Shown here one piece after another: positions 9,010 through 15,991 of a DNA stretch of 64,000 nt. How positions within the stretch are numbered: the stretch's first letter is position 1; every line of letters begins with the position of its first letter. Origin of the DNA: JBEEJZ01 sp041168905. Its GTDB lineage: Bacteria > Pseudomonadota > Gammaproteobacteria > Burkholderiales > Burkholderiaceae_C. The DNA lies in contig JBEEJZ010000074.1 in assembly GCA_041168905.1 (NCBI GenBank), forward strand, positions 10,133-74,132, in the 5' to 3' direction. A model generated the notes under the pieces. That model did no database searches. It saw only the letters and a list, made by a program, of their open reading frames with translations, and was not told the DNA's origin. A program made the position numbers and the translations under genes.

Positions 9010-9765
9010 ATGTCTCTGCCCATCATCACCGACCCTTATTTTTATGTTGTCACCGTGCCTGCGGTGCTGTTGCTGGGGGTCAGCAAGAGTGGCTTTGGTG
9101 CTGGCTTTGGCTCGCTGGCCGTCCCGATGATGGCCTTGGCCGTAACTGTGCCAGAGGCCGCCGCCATCCTGATGCCGGTGTTGTTATTGATGGACGTGTT
9201 GGGCATGGCCGCCTTTCGCAAGGATTTTGACCTGGCCCTGCTGAAATTTCTGCTGCCCTTTGGCTTGGCCGGCATTGTGCTGGGTGCCTTGCTCTTCAAG
9301 CTGCTGGATGCCCACACGGTGGCGGGTCTGGTGGGAGCGTTCACGCTGCTGTTTTTGGCCCAGCGCCTGCTGTTCCCGCCACGACCCGACAGCGCACCGC
9401 CACCCCGGTGGCTGGGTGCGATCCTGACCGCGACCTCGGGTTTCACCAGCTTTGTGGCCCATGCGGGCGGTCCCCCCATTAATGCCTACGTGATTCCTTT
9501 GCGCCTGACGCCAGTCAAGTTCACTGCCACCATGGCGTTTTTCTTCTTCTTCATCAACCTCGCCAAGTGGATTCCTTATGGCGTACTTGGGCTGCTAGAC
9601 CTGCGCAACATGGCGACCTCGCTGGTTTTGCTACCGCTGGCACCCATCGGCGTCTGGATCGGTGTGCGTCTGGCGCGGCGTATCAGTCAGCTGTGGTTTT
9701 ATCGCTTTCTGTACGCCGGCATGCTGCTGACGGGTATCAAGTTGTTGTGGGATGGTTTGAGCTGA
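9010..9765 (+). CDS. Sulfite exporter TauE/SafE family membrane protein
   Basis: This 251-residue polytopic membrane protein has about eight hydrophobic segments and the duplicated TauE/SafE fold. The first repeat shows GVSKSGFGAGFGSLAVPMM, and the second shows a matching HAGGPPINAY stretch near residue 155. The family moves sulfur-containing or other small organic anions across the inner membrane, but the substrate here is not evident. A phenylalanine-rich helix (near residues 178-183) is notable but fits the family. The stop lies one base before the end of the convergent res gene, leaving no room for a terminator. Confidence 0.85.
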   Translation: MSLPIITDPYFYVVTVPAVLLLGVSKSGFGAGFGSLAVPMMALAVTVPEAAAILMPVLLLMDVLGMAAFRKDFDLALLKFLLPFGLAGIVLGALLFKLLDAHTVAGLVGAFTLLFLAQRLLFPPRPDSAPPPRWLGAILTATSGFTSFVAHAGGPPINAYVIPLRLTPVKFTATMAFFFFFINLAKWIPYGVLGLLDLRNMATSLVLLPLAPIGVWIGVRLARRISQLWFYRFLYAGMLLTGIKLLWDGLS

Positions 9766-9766
9766 G

Positions 9767-12733
9767 TTAAAGCAGTTTCGCCTGCAGGGATGCACCCCCG
9801 ATCGGCCGCAGCCGCGCATAGTCCAACAGCTCCGCCAACCGCGCACCTTTGCCCTGCCACTCATAAACCACCGACTCTCCCAGCAGCACGTAATGCCATG
9901 GCGGGCCACAGCGTTGTTCTTCTGTCAGGTTGTTGATGCGCTCGCACCAGGCCAGCGCCGCTTTCAGTTTGCGTTGCACGTTGGGGTGGATGGTTTGTTC
10001 CTGGCCTTTGGTTTCGACCAGGTACACCGCGCCTGCGGTACGTACTAGAAAGTCGGGTGAATAAAAGGCGGGCAGGCCGTCGTCTTTCACGTAGCGCAGG
10101 CGGGCAAAGGTGTGGCGGTTTTCGCTGATCTTGCAAAAGGCCAGCACTTGCGTGTCGGCTTGTGCCCAGTGAATGAAGACACGTTCCAGTCCGCCGTTGC
10201 GGCTGGGCCAGCCCAGGCGGGTGTAGATGCATTTGGACACTTCCAGCGATGCACTTTCGCGCACCATGAGCTTGGGCACTTCGCTCAAGAACCGCAGATG
10301 TACTTCCGTCTGGCCGGTGGTGTGCTTTTCTTCTGATTCAAGCAGGCCTACCGCAAACACCTTGGTGATGTGGTCCACCACGGGTTGCAACAGCAGCAAG
10401 CGCCAGTTTTCATCTTGCAGTGGGTTGAAGGTGCCTGCAAACAATTGCGTCCAGACGTAGTCGTCAATCCAGCCTGTCAGCTCGGCGGTGTTCACTTGAA
10501 GATAGGGCTTGGCCAAGTGTGTGGCGATTTTGTTGCCCTTGGAAAATTTGGATAAGGGCTCGCTCAGGGCCTGGCTGATGCGCCGTGTCAGGCGCGACAG
10601 GTAATCGTTGTACCCGCTCACGTTCATCACCGCGCCATCCACCCGGTAATCGCCAAACAGCGTGGCGCTCTGCAGGTCTTGCGAGACAAAAGTGTCGCCT
10701 TTGCCCAGCATGCCCTTGAGCTGGTCCGCCGTCATTGCCATGAAGGCGGGCAGGGTGGTCACATCGATTGGGTTGTGATCACGCAACTCGTCGGCTTCTT
10801 GCAGGATGAACGGGATGCCGAAGTCAAAGGCCTCAAAGTCTTCGCGCAGTTCGGCGGCAATCACGTCACCCGTGGCCGAGGTGTCGTCGCCTTCGTCATC
10901 GCCCGTGGTGCCCGCCAGGCCTTCGTTGATCAGATCGTCATAGAAGGACTGAAACGCAGGGTGCTCCACGATGGACAACACATCCAGCAAGCTGCCCGGT
11001 TCTTTACTGGCTTCGATCAGTTCGCGGTTCTCGCGTTTGATGTCGTTGTATTCCGCATCCCGCCACATCAGGCGCAAGCCACGCCCGATGGTTTGCTCCA
11101 GCAGAATCTGCGCCTGGCTGGATCGCAGCGGCACGATGACGCAAATGTTGTTCACGTCAAAGCCCTCGCGCAACATGAGCACGCTCACGATCACACGCGG
11201 CGTGGCGTGGTGGTCCACGCTGAACAGGCGTTCGCGCACGGGCTCCCAATCCTTGGGGCCCAGCTCGGCTTTCTTGCCCGAGTCGATGGTCATCACCTCG
11301 TCTTCGTGCAAGCCTTCCTGGTCGCGCAAAAATTCGGTCACCAGCGGCGACACGGTGGTGTCTTCGCAAACCACCAGCATCTTGGGGTGGCGATGCGGGT
11401 CAATGGTGGCAAAGTCTTTTTCCAGCTTTCGCAGCTTGGCCAGGCCCGCCCGCAGCATGACGCGCTGGCCTTCACTCAGCACCGGGTTGCCCGATTCGTC
11501 GCGCTCGGCCTTGAACTCCAACGGCAATGCGCCGATTTCCTTGCGGCGGTCCAGCACCAGCGACTTGATCAGCCCGGCACGCATGGCGCTTTTCAGGTCA
11601 AAGTCGGTCACGATGTGCGGGAAGTAAACCTTGCGCTTGTTCTTGCCCGAGCCCACATCGTTGTAAGGCGTGGCTGAAAAGTCCACCTGCACAAAGCGGC
11701 GGCCCTTGGTTTGGGCGATGCGGCTCAGGCTTTTTTGCCATTCCACCTCTGTCGTTTCGCCTTCGCGTTTGAACTCGTGGATATGGTGGGCCTCGTCGTT
11801 GAACACCATCAGCTCGGGGAGCTGCGCCAAAAATTCCAGCACATTGCCGCGTGCATAGCGGCGGTCCAATACATCCAGGCTGTTGCCCGTGGCGCGGCCG
11901 GGTGTGAGCGGCAGCACTTGGGCCACCACATCCTGCGGGGCCAGTGGTGCGCCAAGCGTTTCGACTTCTTCAATGTCCTCAGCCACATCGCCTTCGGCCA
12001 GCAGGTGCCAGTTGGTGATGGCGATCATGCCGTTGCCTGTGGCCTTCAGGCCGATCTCGTTTTTGCTGCACACGTTGCCACGCACAAAGGCAAACACCGA
12101 TTCGCGGTGAGCCTCGGGGATGAACAGGTCGGCAAACTTGGCCATGTCGGAGCTGGCGAAGTTGCGCGAGCCGTTCCCACCCGGAACGAGCTTGCCGCAA
12201 AACGCATCGAGCAGGCGCTCATAAACGATCAAGCCCGGTGCTACCACCATGAACTGGCGCGTAAACCTTGGGTCGTCCATGCCTTCGGCCAGTGCAGCGG
12301 TTTTGTTCAGCAGCTGCCAGATCATCAGTGCTTGCAACACCCAGGTCTTGCCCGTGCCCGTGGCCATCTTCAGGCAATACTTTGGGTGCCCGTGTTTGTC
12401 GGCAGACACTTCGTTCAAGCGTGTGCCCGTCAGCAACGCATCGGGTGCGGCGGCGCGGTACAGGTCCAGCAGCGTCCAGCGGTCAAGGTCTGCGCCCAGC
12501 ACCTCATGCGCCACGATGGCATTCAAAATGGCCTGCTTTTGCCCGGCGTGAAAGTTCAGGCTGCCTCGGGCCATCACCATGTCTTCGCCAAACCACCAGG
12601 CCAGCAAATCGGCGGTGGTGGGCGTGACCAGTTCCAGAATGTCTGCCGCGCCTGATTCAAGCCCCAGGCAGAGTTGGTTGGTCTTGGCGGTCAGGCCTGT
12701 GGCCAGGGCCAGTTGCTTGTCTGAGTCGGTCAT
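9767..12733 (-). CDS. res: Type III restriction enzyme, Res subunit
   Basis: This is the ATP-dependent translocase/endonuclease subunit of a type III restriction-modification system. The 988 residues have a superfamily 2 helicase core: Walker A MATGTGKT at 123-130, DEAH at 313-316, SATP near 353 and the arginine-finger motif QTIGRGLRL near 585. A C-terminal PD-(D/E)xK nuclease follows, with D894 and ETK at 907-909. All key motifs look intact and the length is normal for Res. It is on the same strand as mod but separated from it by about 670 bases that hold a toxin-antitoxin pair on the other strand. It may therefore need its own promoter or transcription reading through that pair. Confidence 0.93.
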   Translation of the reverse strand: MTDSDKQLALATGLTAKTNQLCLGLESGAADILELVTPTTADLLAWWFGEDMVMARGSLNFHAGQKQAILNAIVAHEVLGADLDRWTLLDLYRAAAPDALLTGTRLNEVSADKHGHPKYCLKMATGTGKTWVLQALMIWQLLNKTAALAEGMDDPRFTRQFMVVAPGLIVYERLLDAFCGKLVPGGNGSRNFASSDMAKFADLFIPEAHRESVFAFVRGNVCSKNEIGLKATGNGMIAITNWHLLAEGDVAEDIEEVETLGAPLAPQDVVAQVLPLTPGRATGNSLDVLDRRYARGNVLEFLAQLPELMVFNDEAHHIHEFKREGETTEVEWQKSLSRIAQTKGRRFVQVDFSATPYNDVGSGKNKRKVYFPHIVTDFDLKSAMRAGLIKSLVLDRRKEIGALPLEFKAERDESGNPVLSEGQRVMLRAGLAKLRKLEKDFATIDPHRHPKMLVVCEDTTVSPLVTEFLRDQEGLHEDEVMTIDSGKKAELGPKDWEPVRERLFSVDHHATPRVIVSVLMLREGFDVNNICVIVPLRSSQAQILLEQTIGRGLRLMWRDAEYNDIKRENRELIEASKEPGSLLDVLSIVEHPAFQSFYDDLINEGLAGTTGDDEGDDTSATGDVIAAELREDFEAFDFGIPFILQEADELRDHNPIDVTTLPAFMAMTADQLKGMLGKGDTFVSQDLQSATLFGDYRVDGAVMNVSGYNDYLSRLTRRISQALSEPLSKFSKGNKIATHLAKPYLQVNTAELTGWIDDYVWTQLFAGTFNPLQDENWRLLLLQPVVDHITKVFAVGLLESEEKHTTGQTEVHLRFLSEVPKLMVRESASLEVSKCIYTRLGWPSRNGGLERVFIHWAQADTQVLAFCKISENRHTFARLRYVKDDGLPAFYSPDFLVRTAGAVYLVETKGQEQTIHPNVQRKLKAALAWCERINNLTEEQRCGPPWHYVLLGESVVYEWQGKGARLAELLDYARLRPIGGASLQAKLL

Positions 12734-12824
12734 TTGGATGGGTTGGGTCGATGTCGAATAAGGTCTTGGGGGCTATGGAGAAGGTGCTTGGGTGCATGTG
12801 AATGCGGCAACCCCCGTGTTTGAC

Positions 12825-12833
12825 TACAATTGT
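12825..12833 (+). promoter_or_regulatory. Candidate -10 box and palindrome before the toxin-antitoxin pair
   Basis: TACAAT (12825-12830) overlaps the eight-base palindrome ACAATTGT (12826-12833), about 23 bases before the antitoxin start. A -10 box overlapped by a palindrome is what autoregulation by an antitoxin would need. No good -35 is visible, so this is a candidate only. Confidence 0.3.
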
Positions 12834-12855
12834 GGTAATTCATGAAAGGCACACC

Positions 12856-13095
12856 ATGACCACCGTTTCCATGCGCATTGACGAGTCTTTGGTTGGTGCT
12901 GCCCGTGCGGCCGCCAAGGCAGAATTTCGCACCGTACAGGGGCAGGTCGAGTTCTGGGCCAAAGTGGGGCGCGCTGCCTTGGATAACCCCGATTTGCCTG
13001 CATCTTTCATCGCCGAAAGCCTCATGAGTCTGGCCGAACCACGAGAAGACAGCACACCTTTTATCCCTCGCAGTCGGGCCAGCTTGCAGGCATGA
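12856..13095 (+). CDS. ParD-like type II antitoxin
   Basis: This is a 79-residue predicted antitoxin of the ParD-like family. Residues 1-45 look like a ribbon-helix-helix DNA-binding unit (TTVSMRIDESL then two helices). The C-terminal third is looser, as in domains that fold on the toxin. AAAGG stands seven bases before the ATG, and the frame continues upstream only into a weak, poorly translated stretch. It overlaps the toxin by four bases (ATGA), the usual coupling of antitoxin and toxin. The pair sits between mod and res and is transcribed against them. Confidence 0.8.
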   Translation: MTTVSMRIDESLVGAARAAAKAEFRTVQGQVEFWAKVGRAALDNPDLPASFIAESLMSLAEPREDSTPFIPRSRASLQA

Positions 13096-13373
13096 GCTGG
13101 CAGGTGCAGCAAACGCGGCGATTTGCCCGCGTGTACAAAAAGCTGACCCAGGCCAGCCTGATCGCCGACACCGATGCGGCTGTGGCGACGGTGGCCGAAA
13201 ACCCTGACGTGGGTGAGCGCAAAAAAGGCGATTTGGGTCAATTGTGGGTACACAAGTTTCGCAGCCAGGGCCAGTTGTACCTGCTGGGCTACACCCGAGA
13301 AGATGCCGTGCGCCTGATCTATTTGGAGGCCTTGGGGCCGCATGAGAATTTCTACAGGGATTTGAAGCGCTGA
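13092..13373 (+). CDS. RelE/ParE-family toxin
   Basis: This is a 93-residue basic protein of the RelE/ParE superfamily, the toxin partner of the preceding gene. The shape is typical: an N-terminal helix pair starting QQTRRFARVYKKL, then a beta sheet with the GQLYLLGYTRE and VRLIYLEALG strands, ending just after an ENFYRDLKR tail. Whether it acts on gyrase (ParE) or ribosome-bound mRNA (RelE) cannot be decided by eye. The gene ends 27 bases before the convergent end of the mod C-terminal region. Confidence 0.82.
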   Translation: MSWQVQQTRRFARVYKKLTQASLIADTDAAVATVAENPDVGERKKGDLGQLWVHKFRSQGQLYLLGYTREDAVRLIYLEALGPHENFYRDLKR

Positions 13374-13400
13374 ACTGTTGTGCATGACAGGAGGTGAACG

Positions 13401-14048
13401 TCAGACGGATGAGACCACCTCAGCCTCAAAGCCAAATACATCGACCACGCGCACGCACACCTTGCGTGGCCCCGCCTTGGCAGGCACGGTCACTTGTGCT
13501 TGGGTGACGACGCGCAGCACATCGGCATCGTTGGCCGTGTTGCCCCGGTAGTCTTGCCAGACCGAGCGAAACACCTTGCCGTCGTAGTCAGGGTCCACCG
13601 CCCAATATTCGATCAGAGCCAGCGGCTCCTTGTTGGCCACTTGCTGCAACGCTTGACGGTTGGCGTCGTCCAGGTTGATCGCTTCGGGCGAAAGCAGCAC
13701 GTAGTTTTTGAGCTTCACGGTCAATGTTTCTTCCGCTGCATCTGAAGAGGCCTTGCGAGTGATGGGCTCGATGGTCAGGTATTGCAACGACGAGAAGCGC
13801 ACTTGCCCACGCAGCTTGTCGATGCCGCCTTTTTTCTTGAGTCGGTCCATCAGGTCGGGCGGGATCACCAGCACTTCTAGGCGGTTGTCGTTGAGCGCGG
13901 TGATGGTCTCGCCAATCGACGGCTCAAAGTTCCAGCCCAGCACCACCACACGGTCCCAGCCGCCCATCAAATTGTCACGCTGGGCGATGGCTTTCTTGAG
14001 TGTGGCCATGCCGGTGAGCTTGTTGGGTGAATCGGCCAGCACCAGGGT
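13401..14048 (-). pseudogene. C-terminal part of type III Mod, cut off by an in-frame stop
   Basis: These 215 codons follow the TAA of mod directly and in the same frame. The reading frame goes from Arg-Gly-Ser through the stop into Thr-Leu-Val-Leu-Ala-Asp-Ser-Pro. No ribosome-binding site lies in front of the first possible restart, a GTG at 14042 three codons later. The segment has no methyltransferase motif of its own and looks like the C-terminal domain of type III Mod proteins (starts near LADSPNKLTGMATLKK and ends EVVSSV). Codon use and GC content match the flanking genes, and the frame is otherwise open, so the interruption appears recent. It may be a non-functional remnant, a separate restart product, or reached by stop-codon read-through. 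Confidence 0.7.
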
Positions 14049-15434
14049 TTAGCTGCCACGGCCTGCGCCGAGTGCCCTGCCTGCGATTTGCCCGAGGTTG
14101 CGCTGTGGGTTCACATCGGGCGGCAAGGGCAGGGCGCCATAGAGCGACAACACGATCTGCGACAAATCACCGATGCGGAAGTCACGGCCCAGCGTGGCTT
14201 TGGCGGCCTCCACCTGGTAATCGCCAATGGCTTGGTAGAGGAAGGGCTTGGCCTCTTGATCGATCAGGCGTTTGCGCATGATCATGCAGGATGGTTTGCC
14301 TAGATCTGTAGTGATCCATCGAAGACCAAAATCTTCGGCAGTTGCAGCTGTCGTCCCTGATCCTCCAAAGAAGTCAGCGATCAGCCCTCCTTTGGGACAA
14401 GACGCTTTGATGATGCGGCCCAACAGTTCTTTTGTTTTTTGAGTTGAATAGCCAACAGATTCCGACGCAGAGTTGTTAAGTTTGTCGATGTGCCAAACAT
14501 CATCAACGACCACACCTTCTTTCATTACATCGTCAAGGTAACGCTTGATGCGCTCGCCATTGCCTGCATCTGATAGAACATAGTCTCGGCCATCGGAATC
14601 GATGTGAACTTTTTGCTTTCTCTTTTTTACGTATTCTTCTTTGGATTCCCATTTTTCAAAGTACGACGCAAAGTATTGGGCTTCTGATTTGCCGTATAAA
14701 AACATAGTGTCGTGCCGCTTTTCGAAGCTTGTTTGAAGCTGCTTGTTCCAGCCAGAGTAGTGCCAGATGATTTCGTTGCGAAAATTCTTTTTCCCAAAAA
14801 TCTCATCCATCACCAGCTTCACGTAATGCCCCACATGCCAGTCCAGATGCACATAAATGGATCCGGTATCGGCCAGCAGTTCACGCATCAGGATCAAGCG
14901 CGGCGTGATCATGGCCAGGTACGAGGCGGTGCCGTCACTCCAGGTGTCTGAATAGGCGAACTGCTCGATGACGGTGGGCTTTTGTTCGATCTCCACACCC
15001 GGCAAAGTGACCTTGGTGCGGTAGTCGGCCTTGGAGTCGAAAGGTGGGTCGATGTAAATCAAATCGACTTTGCCGCGCAGGCTCGGCGTGTTTTCGTCCC
15101 CCGCCAGCAAGGCCGCCATGGCCAGCAGGTTGTCGCCATAAATCAGTCGGTTGGCCCAAGGCGCTTCAGGCACAGCGCCCAGCGTGGCTTGCGGGTTGTC
15201 GAGCAAGCTGGTCTGCCCCGGTGCAAACACTTCGCGTTGGCTGGCCCGGCTTTGTTGGGCGATCCAGTCTTGTGCCTTGGTGTCGCGTGCAGGCAGCACG
15301 ACTTCACGGGTTTGCAGACCGACGCGGTGACGGCTTTCGATGCCCTCCAGGATTTTTTCGGCTTGTTTGCGACCGTTGGCCACGATCTCGGGGAGTTGTT
15401 CTAGTAGGGACTTGGGCATGGTGTGGTGCGCCAT
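14049..15434 (-). CDS. mod: Type III DNA methyltransferase, Mod subunit (prematurely ended)
   Basis: This is the site-specific adenine-N6 methyltransferase subunit that also gives the target specificity of the type III system. In the 461 residues before the TAA, motif IV DPPF is at 129-132 and motif I FFGGSGTT at 355-362. That order (IV before I) marks the beta class used by Mod. The region between them holds the target-recognition domain and its DNA is strikingly AT-rich. GGGAGG stands nine bases before the ATG at 15434. An ATG at 15476 lies inside a palindrome and is less likely. The protein ends early because of an in-frame TAA at 14049-14051, and the missing C-terminal domain follows in frame. 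Catalytic motifs are complete, but function without the C-terminus is uncertain. Confidence 0.85.
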   Translation of the reverse strand: MAHHTMPKSLLEQLPEIVANGRKQAEKILEGIESRHRVGLQTREVVLPARDTKAQDWIAQQSRASQREVFAPGQTSLLDNPQATLGAVPEAPWANRLIYGDNLLAMAALLAGDENTPSLRGKVDLIYIDPPFDSKADYRTKVTLPGVEIEQKPTVIEQFAYSDTWSDGTASYLAMITPRLILMRELLADTGSIYVHLDWHVGHYVKLVMDEIFGKKNFRNEIIWHYSGWNKQLQTSFEKRHDTMFLYGKSEAQYFASYFEKWESKEEYVKKRKQKVHIDSDGRDYVLSDAGNGERIKRYLDDVMKEGVVVDDVWHIDKLNNSASESVGYSTQKTKELLGRIIKASCPKGGLIADFFGGSGTTAATAEDFGLRWITTDLGKPSCMIMRKRLIDQEAKPFLYQAIGDYQVEAAKATLGRDFRIGDLSQIVLSLYGALPLPPDVNPQRNLGQIAGRALGAGRGS

Positions 15435-15463
15435 TGCCGCCAGCCTCCCGCCGGTTGCAATGG

Positions 15464-15480
15464 TTGAATGAATCATTCAA
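15464..15480. promoter_or_regulatory. Palindromic operator candidate upstream of mod
   Basis: A perfect inverted repeat with eight-base arms (TTGAATGA and TCATTCAA) around one central base lies 30 bases in front of the mod start, in the AT-rich spacer shared with the divergent XRE regulator. A partial copy (TGAGTGAATCAA, 15485-15496) follows. It is a natural binding-site candidate for that regulator. Sequence symmetry and position are the only evidence. Confidence 0.5.
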
Positions 15481-15527
15481 TTAATGAGTGAATCAATCGT
15501 ACAACACAAGGTTTAATTTTTATGCCA

Positions 15528-15544
15528 CCAAAATTTAGTTTTGG
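15528..15544 (+). promoter_or_regulatory. Inverted repeat covering the regulator's translation start region
   Basis: CCAAAA and TTTTGG (15528-15533 and 15539-15544, five-base loop) lie directly before the start of the XRE gene and include part of the G-run that would act as its ribosome-binding site. It could be an operator half-site or an RNA hairpin that lowers translation. Confidence 0.35.
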
Positions 15545-15547
15545 GGC

Positions 15548-15991
15548 ATGGACCAAAAGATTGAATTTGCCCAGCGTCTGAGAGATGCCATGATGGCTGC
15601 CGGCATGGAGCCGCGCCCTGGGGTGTTGCTGAATCAGTTCAACGCCCGCTACTGGGGTCGTTCTGTGAGCTTTCAGGCGGTGTCGCGCTGGTTGCGGGGC
15701 GAAGCTATCCCGGAGCAGGACAAGCTATTGACCTTGGCGGAAATCCTCAAGGTCGAGCCACAGGTGCTGCGTTTCGGCGAAGACGTGCGTCAGGCGCTGC
15801 AGCAGCATAAAGCCCGCTGGGATGAAGGCGCGGGTTACCTTGAGCGCGAAACCTTTGACGCGTTTTTGCAGCTGCCTGCCCCAGAGCGCAAGCTGATCCG
15901 CGAAATCATTCTGACGTTTGCAAAGGTGCATCGGGCCGCCGGCAAAGACGATCCCGAGAATTCGAGCGTAGCTGACTCCAACAAACAGTAG
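15548..15991 (+). CDS. XRE-type helix-turn-helix transcriptional regulator
   Basis: This is a 147-residue protein with a helix-turn-helix of the lambda-repressor/XRE type at about residues 6-70. The recognition part is around FQAVSRWLRGEAIPEQDKL, followed by a LAEILKV helix. The C-terminal half is helical, may be a dimerisation part and has no peptidase motif. It is divergent from mod with 113 bases between starts and two palindromes in between. It is therefore the obvious candidate regulator of the restriction-modification locus, although it is longer than classical C proteins. Its stop codon abuts the stop of the convergent chemotaxis gene with no base between. Confidence 0.8.
   Translation: MDQKIEFAQRLRDAMMAAGMEPRPGVLLNQFNARYWGRSVSFQAVSRWLRGEAIPEQDKLLTLAEILKVEPQVLRFGEDVRQALQQHKARWDEGAGYLERETFDAFLQLPAPERKLIREIILTFAKVHRAAGKDDPENSSVADSNKQ

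Noticed and set aside
10679..12655. Long plus-strand frames opposite res
   Set aside because: The res helicase and nuclease motifs fix the coding strand; the opposite frames have no start signal or family features.
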